From Diatrype stigma (Eukaryota > Ascomycota > Sordariomycetes > Xylariales > Diatrypaceae): DNA of 64,000 bases. Position numbers and translations under genes: made by a program. Positions 11,626 through 22,861 of this stretch are shown here, piece by piece. The notes beneath the pieces are model-generated. The model ran no database searches, was not told the DNA's origin, and saw only the letters and a program-made list of their open reading frames with translations. The stretch is from positions 184,564 through 248,563 of the forward strand of contig JAKJXP020000069.1 in assembly GCA_022225965.2 (NCBI GenBank), given 5' to 3'. How positions within the stretch are numbered: position 1 is the first letter of the stretch; every line of letters starts with the position of its first letter.

Positions 11626-14090
11626 TTAAGAGCCGTTCTCGCCATGACCTGCCTGAGGCAGGTTCAAAATACCCTCGAAGTAAGTTTGCAACCCGCTGAA
11701 ATCCTCCAGCTCGCCGATCCATCCGACATATTGGTCAGGCCTTACCGCCACAACACATCCACGTTCCTTATCGACACCGTAGTTCTCATATGCCGCCCCG
11801 AGGCCCTCATGGTAGCTGACATCGTCGACGAAGACCTTCCAGTAGTCCCAGCCGGTGTGCTCATCGAACGGATGGAGAATAGCGGGGAAGTCTTTCAGCA
11901 GATCGGTATCAACCCGTTTCGATGAATGGATGGTCAGCACCTCGATGACGCTATCGATCGCCGCACCGGATGGGGTTATGGCACGCAAGAAGTTATCCGG
12001 AGCTTCGAGCGCTTTGCAGAACGTGTCGACGCGGGCTTTTTGAGAAGCGCTCAAGATGTTCCCGGCAAAGACCACGACGCGGAAGCGCCCATCGGCTTTC
12101 AGTCGCTCCTGAAAATGCCACGGGCGCGCATCCGCCTGGTTCAGGACCTTGAAGCTGCTGAAGCGCATTCCCACGGGGAGGCCCGTTGCGAGCGCCTGCT
12201 TCTCCTTGAAAGCCTCGACCGTGACCTGGCTGGTAGCGGGTATATCGAGGATACTCCCATCACCTTGCTTCGCAGCATCGCCGGATTTTAAGATCAGATT
12301 GCTGGCACCGTAGTCGACCGACAAGCCCGACGCGAACAGATTCCCTTTGCTGAATGCATCTTTGAACTCCTCCATGCTGACACCCTCGGTATCTAGGACG
12401 TCTTTGGCCGGTCTCCCCGAGAAGAGTCGGCTGAACTTGTGATCGAAATCGATGAGGTCCTGCGCCACGCGTCGTCGCTCGCTTTGATAGGTCTCCAAGA
12501 TGTTCCTCTTCACGATGCCCTTCGCTACAAGCCCAACCTTCCATCCGAGATTGTAGCAATCCTGCATGGACACGTTCATTCCTTGACCAGCTATGATACA
12601 TCCATGTCAGCACATGAGCAGACGTACAAATTGAACTACAACCACGTACCTTTGGGGGAATGGGTATGCACTGCATCTCCGGCAAGGAAGACTCGGCGTT
12701 GCGCATCGAAGTTGGTGCAGACTCTCTGCCCGATCTGAGACATGGCTGTCAGCGTCCAGCCTATCGGAAGCGGACATGCTTGAGGGGGTAGAAAAGAATG
12801 GAGGCGAGGTTCACCGACATACCTGGTAAGCAGTCCACCAATCACAATACTCGTAGTCAAGCTTGTAGGGACTGATGATCTTCTGCGCGGCCCGGAAGAT
12901 GATATCGGGAGTAATCTTCGAGCGATCGGCCCGACCGGTCGCGTCAGGGGTGACCTCCTTTAGCTGGATATAGAGCCGGACCATCTTGTTCTCTCGCGGA
13001 ATGATCATCAAACTGCCGTTTTCAGCCGAGTGGATGGCGCATCGCATGCGGACATCGGCTGGTTACAATTCGTCAGTTCCGTAAGTTGTGGCAGCACCAT
13101 TGTCTATCAGGATACGCACGGAAGTCTGTGATGGGGATGATGTCCAGCACACCCCAGATGAAGTCTGTTGCTTCGCCTTCAAGCTCGTATCCCAAAGCTC
13201 TCCTGGTCCAGCTTCGGGCGCCGTCGCAGCCGATAACATACTTGGCGTGCACGGTTTCGCTTGTTCCCGTCCTAGATGAACTCTTTTTAATCAAGTCATC
13301 CTCATCATCTTCGTAGGTGAGATTGCTCCGGAACAATCCATCGCTGACTTTGCTGGCACTGATCTGCTGCTTCGGTGTTGCCTCTTCCTCGCTCAGGTGG
13401 CGAAGGGTCACCGTGACTGGATAGGCCGCATCGTCGTCCACCTTGGACTCGTCGATGGTGAGGGACTCGGGCAGGACGCCGCGCTCTACCTGAATACCGC
13501 CTTTCGAGTATTTCTTGATGTTGTCAAGGAAGAAGCGCTCGATGCGGCCCTGGTGCACAACGATTTGCGAAAAGCGTGAGAGCCCGGGGATCGTATCCGG
13601 AATGCGATCTGAGCGACGAATGACACCATCAGAGCCAGGATTCTGTGTGGCAGAAGTTAGCTAGGCTTCTGAAGTTGCCGTCTGGGTGCCATCTATAAAC
13701 AAGCTATGTACTCACCCACATGCAAATCTCGAGCATGTGGTTTGCTTCCTTCCATGCTCTGTCGCCGAAGCCGAGACTATCAAAGATCTCTAGGCTACGG
13801 CATTGGAGCCCGTCCGCTTGCCCGCAGAAAACCTTGGCGTTTCGCTTGTCAATAACGCGGGCTTTCACTCCGCAGTGAGCCATCCAGCTCGCCGCCATGA
13901 GCCTGTTCACCGGTCAATGGTAGTTATAGGAGGTAAGATTAGAAGACTAGGTGTCGGGCGTGAACTTACCCAGCAGGGCCAGCCCCGATGATGAGCCTTT
14001 GGCACGTTAGCTAATGAACCATCGAGCATGAGGGTAGTTGCCATACACATCAACGTTGGACTCGGGACCTTTTCCATTCATGTCGCCCAT
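11626..14090 (-). CDS. FAD-dependent monooxygenase, phenol 2-monooxygenase family
   Basis: Seven exons on the minus strand (14090-14047, 13996-13970, 13902-13716, 13642-13120, 13058-12823, 12734-12650, 12590-11626) join in frame to 688 aa, close to the 665 aa of the known yeast phenol hydroxylase. Visible motifs are the FAD dinucleotide fold IIGAGPAGL (about residues 17-25, split over the 27-nt second exon), the DG motif CDGARSW (about 225-231) and the GD motif LAGDAVHTHSPKAGQGMN (about 356-373). The C-terminal third carries the thioredoxin-like phenol hydroxylase dimerisation domain (RFRVVVFAGN). The family hydroxylates phenol or related aromatics ortho to the existing OH with NADPH and O2. 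The true substrate cannot be told from sequence. All introns are GT-AG. The start at 14090 is the first ATG and precedes the FAD fold at the usual short distance. Confidence 0.93.
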
Positions 14091-15232
14091 CTTCTCTGTA
14101 CAGAATGAAGTCTTCTTGATAACCAGAACACAACAGTCAATAGCAACAGTTCTTAATGAGAGAGAAATACGTGTGATATGACCTATCTCTATATCATTTA
14201 TGCGCGTTGAAGAGGCTTGTGTAGATTTGGAAGCTTACTCATGTCGCATGTAGTCATAGACGATCGTGGTGCTTGAAGACGTGACAGCCCCGGTCAGCGT
14301 TACAATATGCGACCTAGACTAGCACATCGCTTCCTTGCATTCGGCCCCCGGGAGCCACCCCGCAAGTCATATAGACTAGACAGGCTATCGCCCCGGCAGA
14401 TGCGATACAACCCTTTAGAACCGGGCCAATGGACTGATCAACTACGTTCGTCTTACAAAACCTTCGCCCCCCGCACCCGCACCTCCACTGACCAACAGCC
14501 TTTCGATTTCCCCAATCCGGCCACACACCTGAATCGTGATCGAGTCCTGTCGGATACAACCGAAGACGATGAAATATATGAATGTAGATCTCGCATAGGA
14601 GATCGGGACCGAGTCGATTCCCCCCTATAGTGGATACCAGTGGCCCGGTTGCGTTGAGAACTAAACGCTAAGTCAAATAAGAAGAGACACAAGTTGAACT
14701 ATCTTGCGGGTCATTTACACATATTCCACACGTTGTGGCCAAACATCAATATGCGGGACCGCCAAGATGAGTGGTGACGATCCCGTCAGATCCGAGCCAA
14801 CGTCTTGATGCGGTTGGCAAGTCGCAAAAGATGCTAGCGGGTCTTCCAAGGTTTGCCTCTTAAGGAACGAGTAATAAGTAACATATCGGATGGCAGCTCG
14901 TAAAAAGAAAAGGGCGCGCACAATTGATATGCGAGTTTTCATCGACGCGGCCTGGGTGTGTTTGTTGCATGCAACGAAGCTACATAAGAACTGGGGCTTG
15001 GGATCTGGGGTGCTAAGTAATAAAATCCAGAATAATCATAATTCTGGCAACTCCACTTTTGCTGCAGTTCCGCAAGTTTCATCGGTTATGGTCTGTGGCG
15101 TGTCCTGACTCCTTGTTCTACATGACAGCTGCAAAGTATCGGATCATCACCATAACGGTAGGTGGGTATAGTAATGATCCTAGATTGGATATTATATAAT
15201 GGCGTATGCCCTAAATCCTAGGTATCTTGCAG
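14091..15232. other. Monooxygenase upstream region, no gene
   Basis: This is the presumed promoter of the minus-strand monooxygenase plus unassigned sequence up to the repeat at 15233. Small open frames (14307-14630 plus; 14715-14942 minus) look like chance. A motif shared with the SDR promoter lies at 14796-14832. Confidence 0.5.
14796..14832 (+). promoter_or_regulatory. Candidate regulatory motif shared with the SDR promoter
   Basis: Three blocks occur in order: GCCAACGTCTT, ATGCGGTTGG and, 3 nt later, GTCGCAAAAGAT. The first two form an interrupted palindrome (CCAAC...GTTGG). All three blocks recur at 45309-45351 with different spacing. The site lies about 0.7 kb upstream of the monooxygenase start. 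Function is inferred only from the match. Confidence 0.45.
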
Positions 15233-16160
15233 GTTTACAAATCACTTTCGGATTAACGGCAACGAGCGGTATTATGGAAGAACGTAGTATTGGGTGAAGC
15301 GTAAGCCTCCGCCTAGCTAAGTAATAGCGGCCCAATAATAGCGAAACTACTGTTACCCGCTTGTAACGATATGCCCGGACGACGATATGCCCGGAAAGCG
15401 ATATGCCAAAGGGGCAGTAACGAAGCTGCTGCTGCCGGATAAAACGGAACGGTACCGGTAGCGCTACTGCCAGCCTGGTGCCCGAAGGGACGGCATCGGT
15501 AGCGCTATTGCTAGCGGCTTACGTACGTACGACGAAGGTTAGCTAAGGGCAGCCCACGTCGGTATATATAAAGCAAAACCTATAAATAACTCCCTTAGTA
15601 ATATCCCGATTTTGTGCTTTTACCTTTTATTATTTAAATAAAACGGCAAATAAACGAATAAAAGTAATTAATAAGCCGGAAGTTATTGTTGCGTTATTGT
15701 TATTATAAAAGAAAGAATTCGGAAAATAAATTCTTTTAAACTTATAAATTATTTATATTTATAAATTACTTTTAAATTAACGGCAACGAGCGGTATTATG
15801 AAAAAACGTAATATTAAATAAAGCGTAAGCTTCCGCTTAATTAAGTAATAACGGCCTAATAGTAACGAAGCTGCTGTTATTCGCTTATAACGATATGTCC
15901 GAACGACGGTATGTCCGGAAGGCGATATGCTAAAGGGGCAATAACAAAGCTGCTGCTGCCGGACAGAACGGAACGGTACCGGTAGCGCTGCTGCTAGCCT
16001 GGTGCCCGGAGGGACGGCATTGGCAGCGCTGTTGCCAGCGGCTTACGTACGTACGACGAAGGTTAGTTAGGGGCAGCCTAACTTTTGCTCCAAACTTTGT
16101 TCATTTTTTAAATAGGGGCAGGTATATGGTATATAAGTAGGTAATTGGGCCCCCGGTTGG

Positions 16161-16182
16161 AGCCGCCGCGTTATAGGCGGCT
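16161..16182. repeat. GC-rich hairpin inside the long repeat unit
   Basis: AGCCGCC and GGCGGCT form a perfect 7-bp stem around an 8-nt loop. A matching hairpin is found in locus 2 near 30998-31017, and a RIP-damaged one near 30840-30860. Confidence 0.7.
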
Positions 16183-16455
16183 GTTCTTTCAAAATACGCA
16201 TTTGCTAGCAAACGCTCCTATTACGTATTAGGAAAACCTTTTAGTGGGTAGGAAAATTAATACGGTACTTCTGAAGAACGTCGAGTGTATTATGTAATTA
16301 TTGCAACGGTTCGAATTCGGGTAGGTCGGTCGGGTAGGTCGGTCGGAAGGGGAAAGAACGGGAGAAAGGTTTGGTTTCCGTGCCGTCGTTTTGATTTAAG
16401 CCGTAACGCGACCGCTTTGAGAACGCGTCGCTTTCGAGAATGCGTCGTTAATAAT

Positions 16456-16777
16456 TAGTTAAGCTTGCGTATTATCGTAGCCCGAAATCTCGCGATGCGA
16501 GGAATCCCGGAGGAAAATACGTTATTGGAACGTATCGGCTTAGTTAGGCTTACGTGCCATCGTAGCCTCGAATTTCGCGATGCGAGGAATTCCGAAAGGA
16601 ATGCGTTAATGAAACGCATTAATGAAACGTATTAATGGAACGTACCGGCTTAGCTAGGCTTGCGTACTATCGTAGCCTCGAATTTCGTAATGCGAGGAAT
16701 TCCGAAGGGAATGCGTTAATGGAACGCGTTAATGGAACGTACCGGTTTGGTTAGGCTTGCGTGCCATCGTAGCCTGG
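16456..16777. repeat. Minisatellite of about 85-110 bp units in repeat locus 1
   Basis: Three units and a partial fourth each contain gcttgcgt..atcgtagcc, then a CGCGATGCGAGGAAT core, then aatgcgttaatggaacg. Length variation comes from a 14-bp subrepeat (gcgttaatggaac). The homologous array in locus 2 lies at about 31243-31570. Confidence 0.75.
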
Positions 16778-17120
16778 AGCGCAGCGGAACCGCGACGAAA
16801 GCGCGTTAAAAGCGCGTAATTGAAAGAATAACAACAAGAAACGAATAAAGGTTATAGCTGTTTCGAATTATTTGATAAATTCCGTGGGAATTTAATAAAA
16901 CGAACGAAAGCAGTTAACGAGTCGGAAGTTGTTATTGCGTTATTGTTATTATAAAAGAAAGGGTTCGGAAGGTAAATTCTTCTGGACCTGTAAACTATTT
17001 ATATATAACAGTGGTATGTATTATATCAAACTTACCCCTTGTCGGCGCATATACGCTCTATCTGTATGCAGTATGCCTCCAAGCATTCCAAGGTTCTGGA
17101 GTTCTATGCTAGCACGGTCG

Positions 17121-17194
17121 ACTGCTATTTAGTGTGCATAGCAGTCTAAATGTACACGGATCCCAGGGAAAGCTTACATGACCAATCGGGGGTC
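17121..17194 (+). repeat. Diverged direct repeat, copy 1
   Basis: The sequence GCAGTCTAAATGTACACGGA, then TCCCAGGGAA, then a GGGGGTCT end, recurs at 17661-17741 with about 70-75 percent identity by eye. Confidence 0.6.
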
Positions 17195-17660
17195 TATGAT
17201 AACCCCTTGATTAGGTTGCCCATGGAGCTATCTGGACCGAAATGTAATGAATATTCGGATATGAGAGTCGTGCAAACAGACAGGTTATACAAGATATGGC
17301 CTGGAAATACATTTTGATGATATCATATCCCACGTGTATACAAGGGGCGATCACAAAGGAACTCGTCACATGTATGTTCTCAGGTTCTTTTCCAAGGGAT
17401 CCCAGGATGGCTTATGATGGGATGTCGCTTGCTATGACTAGTAGGGGTTGGCAAGATACCCTGAAATGACCCATCACTGCATCCTCAAGACGTCGTGCCC
17501 GGAGATACAGAGCCGTGCGGTAGCGTTCACGGAGCAACATTGTTTGTGAAAGTAGGAGTTTGCTACACTAAGACCCTAAATTCTGTATGAGCCACTTAGG
17601 GGACATGGACTTATAAATAGATATGAAAGTGAATTCAGTTTGGTTCCACAGCAGCAAGAC

Positions 17661-17741
17661 TAGGTGCTACTTAATGCATACCTATGGCAGCCTAAATGCA
17701 TACGGATCTCAGGGACACATTACATATTGAATCAGGGGTCT
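17661..17741 (+). repeat. Diverged direct repeat, copy 2
   Basis: The sequence GCAGCCTAAATGCATACGGA, then TCTCAGGGAC, then a CAGGGGTCT end. It lies about 100 nt before the start codon of the rhodopsin-domain gene and matches copy 1 at 17121-17194. Confidence 0.6.
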
Positions 17742-17842
17742 CTAGTGTATATATCTCCGGAAACAAGTATCATGAACATGAGCATGAACATCTCCGTGCG
17801 GCCCCTCACCATTACTTCGACATATTTCATCGACTCTCCACA

Positions 17843-19434
17843 ATGTCAGAGGCCGAGAAGGAGGCGGCTCAAAAGTTTATCAGCGAACTCTGGAGTCTAC
17901 AAGGAGTGTCTTATGCCATTGTCGGGGCGCGGTATTACGGCAGAATCAAGCACATAGGATGGCATAATTTATCATGGGATGATGCTCTTATGGGCTTAGC
18001 TACAGTATGTCATCCGGTGCGTCAGTGGTTCTCCCTTCGACCGATTGATTGACTGTCGAGCAGATAATCTACACCGCCGAGTCGGTGATGGCATACATGA
18101 CCGTGGCCTACTGGGGTGGTGTGGCCAATAACGCCATGACAGACGAACAACGAGCGGCATTAGACCCTGACTCTGAAGAATGGCAATTGCGGGTCGGCGG
18201 TTCGAAGACACATGTGACGGGACTACTGCTCTACCTGACTCTGCTCTGGCTGTTGAAAGCCTGCTGGCTTGTCTACTATTCTAGGTTGACGTAAGGAACG
18301 ATAACATCCATCCATGCTAAGGGATAGTGGTCAGCAAGAACTAACGATGGACTTACAGAGACGGAGTTGAAAACAAGCGAAATCTAATCTTCATTGGATC
18401 TATAATGACGGGTGCCACATACGTTGCCTGCCTCCTAGTCGCCTTTTTGAAATGCATCCCCTTCGACCACCAATGGCAAATCAACCCGTCACCGGGAAGT
18501 AAGATAGAAAGGAGCCCGTCCAAACTCGAGAAGACTCTCGCTAAGATGTTCCCAATCTAGACAATTGTATGCCTGCGATCTCTAGACTTCAGACCATCTT
18601 CGTAATGGTCATGAATACCGTGACCGACTTCTACCTCATGGCCATCCCTTTGCCCGCAAGTAGCATCCCAGATCCCAACCCGTCGTGGCTCCCATTGACT
18701 AGACCTTGTCTGCAGGTTATCTGGGGCTCGCAGTTACCCACTCGAAAGAAGGTGGTCTTGATCCTCATGTTCAGCGGTGCCTTCCTAGAAATGACCTTCG
18801 GCATCCTGCGCTGCGTCTCCATCCTGACGGTGAGTGGGCTGACCCCCTTTCTTATTCTTCATCTACAAAAAAGGCTGCGAAAGAACTCCACATAAATATT
18901 GAACATGTGTTCTTGCAGGTAGGAGATACGGACCCCGCGCAATCCGGGTACTGGTCGGTGCGGGAGTCGTTTGTCTCGATGGTGGTCACGAACATGCCGA
19001 TGGTCTACCCCCTATTCCGGAGCCTGGTCGAGAAGGGCCGAAACATGAGTAGCAGGAATAAGACCTACCCCAGCGGTGATGAGAGCCGGGGCTACCGCCT
19101 AGATAGTATATCCCGCCAGCAACGCCAGAAAGGGGGCTCCCACCCACACCCGCTCTCGATGCCGAACGACACTATCTGGGAGTCGAACTCCAAGGAGAAG
19201 ATTGTTGGTAATACTGATCGACCTGCCGGCTCTCAGTCGACCTCGAATAGCGGTGATGAGGTTTCCCTCGGTTTGCCGATGCATGGACCGCGTGCTACCG
19301 CGGTACGTGGTGGCAGTAGTGGTAGTAGCAGTAGGAGACCAGATTCGGACCCACACCACATCGTCGTTACCAGCGAGTACACAGTTGCAGAAGCTGGCCC
19401 AGTCGCGGAACCCATAGGTGTTGCGCGATTTTGA
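17843..19434 (+). CDS. Fungal rhodopsin-domain (SAT20-type) integral membrane protein
   Basis: Six exons (17843-18004, 18064-18290, 18359-18498, 18561-18655, 18716-18829, 18919-19434) join in frame to 417 aa. The N-terminal two thirds hold about seven hydrophobic segments (for example YLTLLWLLKACWLVYY, LIFIGSIMTGATYVACLLVA and VVLILMFSGAFLEMTFGILR), and the phrase TIFVMVMNTVTDFYLMAIPLP is characteristic of the fungal rhodopsin-like domain. The C-terminal 150 residues are a hydrophilic, Ser/Gly-rich, presumably cytoplasmic tail. These proteins are common near specialised-metabolism genes and their biochemical role is mostly unknown. Intron 4 (18656-18715) uses a GC donor (GCAAGT) with a normal CAG acceptor. 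The start is the first ATG that gives an in-frame join to exon 2. The gene converges on the cupin gene downstream. Confidence 0.88.
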
Positions 19435-19719
19435 AGATACGTCCGCTGGCATAACGGTATCCTTACTGGGTAATCTAATAACAGGGGAAGGGACAAATAG
19501 CTTTCATATACTAGATAGTGCGGTGATCAAAAAGGGGCAGTCACATGGAATATATCTCTACTGGTACAGGAGCTGCGCTCAGCTTTTGTTAGATTATTAT
19601 ATGGTATGAACACTTATAACCATGATGACATGTCGTCAAGATGTCGCGATATGCGCATGATCCCTTGATTCCTCGCTAATTTTAGGTATTTGCAACTTCA
19701 TTTCTTTGTACTGGCCATC

Positions 19720-20148
19720 TCACGCCCCCTCCTTGGCCCGCTGTCCAACGAAGAAGCCTAGGCCGTAATCCTCGGTGGTGAATGTGATCTTGGAGCCCTT
19801 GGGGAAGTAGAAGACGTCGCCCGGAACGGCATGGACCTTGTTGCCCGCATCGTCCGTGATGTCGAAGCTGCCCTCGACGATGATCTTCATCTCATGGTAG
19901 GTGTAGTCGTATACAAGTGGCGTGCCTTTCTCCAGGCGGTAGAAGCCGGCCGAGATGGGCTTCTCTGCGTCTCTGTCTTGTCTGTCAAGAGTTGTTAGCT
20001 ATGACTGGTTCTATTCATCAGGGATGAGAAACCATTGTATGACTTACGATGAGACGACATCTCCGAGGAAGGCATTCTCGTTGGCGAGCAAGGGGGGCTT
20101 CACGCCCTGCGCCTTGGGGAAGTGCGACATTGGTACTGGTGCAGACAT
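19720..20148 (-). CDS. EutQ-like cupin protein
   Basis: Two minus-strand exons (20148-20048 and 19981-19720) give 120 aa. The second exon carries a single cupin barrel: YTYHEMKIIVEGSFDIT, then VPGDVFYFPKGSKITF, then a C-terminal GFFVGQRAKEG. This layout matches fungal proteins annotated as ethanolamine utilisation EutQ-like cupins. The second cupin motif lacks its usual His, so metal binding is uncertain. The function in fungi is not established; small cupins of this type often sit in catabolic or specialised clusters. The intron is GTAAGT...GACAG, phase 2. The start ATG at 20148 gives a short leader before the conserved region. The gene lies on the same strand as the P450 upstream (917 bp away). 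Confidence 0.88.
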
Positions 20149-21064
20149 TGTGATAGCTATGGGTTCTTTGTTTCTATTGAAGATATAGAAAATATAAGAT
20201 ATAGATAGGGATGCTGACTGGTTCCAATATACCCAGAAGTACAACTGAGACAGCTGTTTGAGGCATTCTATATAGTCGTCTACGAGTCCGCGATGACATA
20301 ACATCACGACTACCTACATCCCGAGCTTCGGCCATAAGGTGTCGTCGACTCCGTTGTAGGAGATAACACAGGCCTAGTTCGGTAGTCTAAAACCCTATAG
20401 GCCTGCAGTAGTGACCGCGGGAACTAGCGACTATAGCGGGGTGGGAGGGTTTTGGTTGGCCACTAGCGCTCCTTTATCGTGCCCAGAGCTGGGGATCTTC
20501 AATAAGCCTGAGCCCCTGAGCGATGATTGGACGGAGTTCGCTCGGGAAGGTCGCTATAGATAAGACTAATCGCTGTGTATAGCAGCTTGATAGCAACTTG
20601 ACGGGTTACACGGTAGCGTTCTTGACATTGCGCAACTCTGTCAACTATACTCGGTGCCCTCATTCGCCTCACGATGTCCGATAATGGAGTTGGGTGTCGG
20701 AGGGACACGATTATGCGAAATATTGGTGTGAGAGATTTTACATAATAAGTGTTACGTCTTCGAATTCGTCATCTCATAGGAAAGGCAGGTCCTGACAGGA
20801 TAAAGAGTCTGGCTGACTCAGGTATACAGGTAGTTTGAAATAGGGGAGGGGGGCATCTGCTGAACTACACGAGCGGCCAAGATCGCCAGTACGATGCTAC
20901 CATACTACAACCTTCTTCGACCATCAATTGAAGAAACCGAATGACGCCCTTGGTAACTCTCTTTCAATATATATCTTCTAAATATGTCCACATAGACGCG
21001 ATGCCTTTCCGATCCCTACAAATTGGCATTATATGGTAGCGTAATGAAACCCCCTCCCAGGAAC
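20149..21064. other. Intergenic between cupin and P450 genes
   Basis: I see no supported gene. The stretch includes the promoter of the cupin and the 3' region of the P450. Confidence 0.55.
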
Positions 21065-22861
21065 CTAGGACATCTCAATAAGACAGCGGTGGCCTTTGGG
21101 GCTCATGAGGAAAAACAAGTTCTGCTCCATATCTTCGTCAGACATGCCCTCTTTCGTCGAAACAACGGCATTGGGGAAGGTCCTCCAAAACAGAGCCGTG
21201 GCCAAACGCAACTCGTGGTATGCAAGGTGTATACCGAGACAGCCTGGTTATATATGTGTTAGCATCATGCTATTGGAGTCTCGGAGAAAGCATAAGTGTT
21301 CGTTGCTTACTTCTTGAACCACCGCCGAAAGGCATAAAAGCGTCCTTCATTGCCTTCGTCGGGTTCGCCCACCTGTCCGGGTCATACTTATCAGGGTCTT
21401 CGAAAACCCTCGCATTCCGGTGCATACTGTAGGCTTGCGTGGCTACCGTGGTGCCACCGGGAAGGACGTAGTCCCCGATTGCTGCTCCCCCAGCTGGCAC
21501 CACGCGAGGTAGGGCTGCAGGTACGGCAGAGAAAAGTCGCAGGGTCTCGGAGATGACCTGGTTGAGGTACGGTAGGTCCTTGAGCTGCTGGGGGTGGAAG
21601 TCGTCTGGCAGCGCTTTCACCTCCGCGACCAGCTTTTCCCGCATTTGGGGATGTCGGCTGATCTGCCAAGTGAGATAAGTGAGGGTGTTCGATGTCGTGT
21701 CGGCTCCCGCTACGATATATAGCTGGGCGTTATCTACCAATTCACGGCGCGTGAGAGTATCGTCCTCGCTGGCTTGGATGATTTTGGTAAACAACGTAGG
21801 TGACGCCTTGGGATCGTTGGTCAGGCGATTTTCGTACTTGGTCAGCAATTCCTCGCCGTGTCCACGGAGACGGGGTACCAGAGTCAAGATCTTCATCAGA
21901 CCCTCTGGGACAAGAACGGTCGGTATGGACCAGTTCACTACCCAACGCATCAAGACATCGATGGGCGCGAAAGTGCCTACATCCTCTATATCTTGCATAT
22001 ACTGGTTCTTCTGTTTGTGTGTTAGATGGGGTAATGCACCTATCGAGAAACAAGGGTTTAACTTGCCTCGCCCTTTTGCAACATCCCGAAGGATTCACCG
22101 AATGTCAACTCCCCAATGACGTCCGACCCCATGCACATCCACCATTTGTAAACATCCGCCACCCCCCGTGTTTCCATTTCTTTGCCGATTTGGGCGACAG
22201 CAAATCGCACGTTGGACTCGACTTGGGACAGGACGCCCTTCAAGGCACTCTCAGAGAGTGGGTGAGACAGGAGTCTTCGCCAGCGACGGTGCACATCCAC
22301 ATCCTGGATGTTGAAGAGGTCCCTCATATCATCCGCATTGTACCATGGCGACTTCGGAAACTCGTTCTTGATCCGGTGTATAGTCAAAGCATCCTCCGGG
22401 TTCATAGTGTCAACCCAGGTCGGGGTAATTCGTACCACATGCCCTGGTCACCTATAGTTAGCCACGATTATCACCGTGCAATCTTCACTGATAATGAAAA
22501 CGAAAGGGAACTATGAAGATCCAGTAAGATCCCATACCGTATTTCTTGTGTAGGTCATGGACATAACTTGGCCCCTTAGATTTTATGAATAGGTAAGTAT
22601 ATACCAGCCCAGTCCATCTCGTGTACCATGGTCCGGGGACAGCGCGCAATGGGTTTGCAACGCCTCTCACGAAGAACTATGCGATGTTAGTTCAAGTACG
22701 AACATTGCCTGCCAGCACTCTCGCTCGCTTACGATGGCAAACCATAGCAATATCGAGAAGGCCGCGACTCGGGGAAGGTTTAGAGTCTCAACCCCCAACA
22801 TGTTCGATATGTCGTATTTCGCGTGGGCAATATAACTGACGGAACTTCCGATCGAATCCAT
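21065..22861 (-). CDS. Cytochrome P450 monooxygenase
   Basis: Five minus-strand exons (22861-22733, 22676-22538, 22443-22067, 22010-21311, 21243-21065) join in frame to 507 aa, the normal P450 length. Visible features are an N-terminal membrane anchor (AAFSILLWFAIFFV, residues about 33-46), a proline hinge (AVPGPW), the I-helix AGADTT (about 316-321), the ExxR pair ETLR (about 370-373), and the heme-binding FGGGSRSCLG with Cys 450. It is an ER-anchored haem-thiolate oxygenase. The substrate is unknown, and I cannot assign a CYP family with certainty. Intron 3 (22066-22011) has a GC donor (GCAAGT). An alternative start 10 or 16 codons upstream (22891, 22909) is possible; I chose 22861 because it places the anchor at the usual distance. 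Confidence 0.93.

Larger units (their letters stand above)
15233..17004. mobile_element. Dimeric non-coding repeat, locus 1
   Basis: This 1.77-kb repeat is built from two related head-to-tail units, 15233-15757 (short) and 15758-17004 (long). Both share a head (attaacggcaacgagcgg..., then GATATGCCCGGA repeats, then cggcttacgtacgtacgacgaagg) and a tail (gttgcgttattgttattataa). The long unit has about 750 bp in place of a roughly 80-100 bp middle. The same short-plus-long arrangement occurs at 29908-31810, so the dimer itself appears to be the mobile unit. The borders show GTTTACA at the left and TGTAAAC near the right end. There is no coding capacity, and I do not recognise a named family. It may be a derived LTR pair or another non-autonomous element. 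Confidence 0.75.
17005..17842. other. Upstream region of rhodopsin-domain gene with a local duplication
   Basis: No gene is supported. The stretch contains two diverged direct copies of about 75-80 bp, at 17121-17194 and 17661-17741, described separately. Confidence 0.55.

Noticed and set aside
16300..16800. CRISPR-like array of regular repeats
   Set aside because: The repeats are contiguous degenerate minisatellite units without unique spacers, in a fungal genome.
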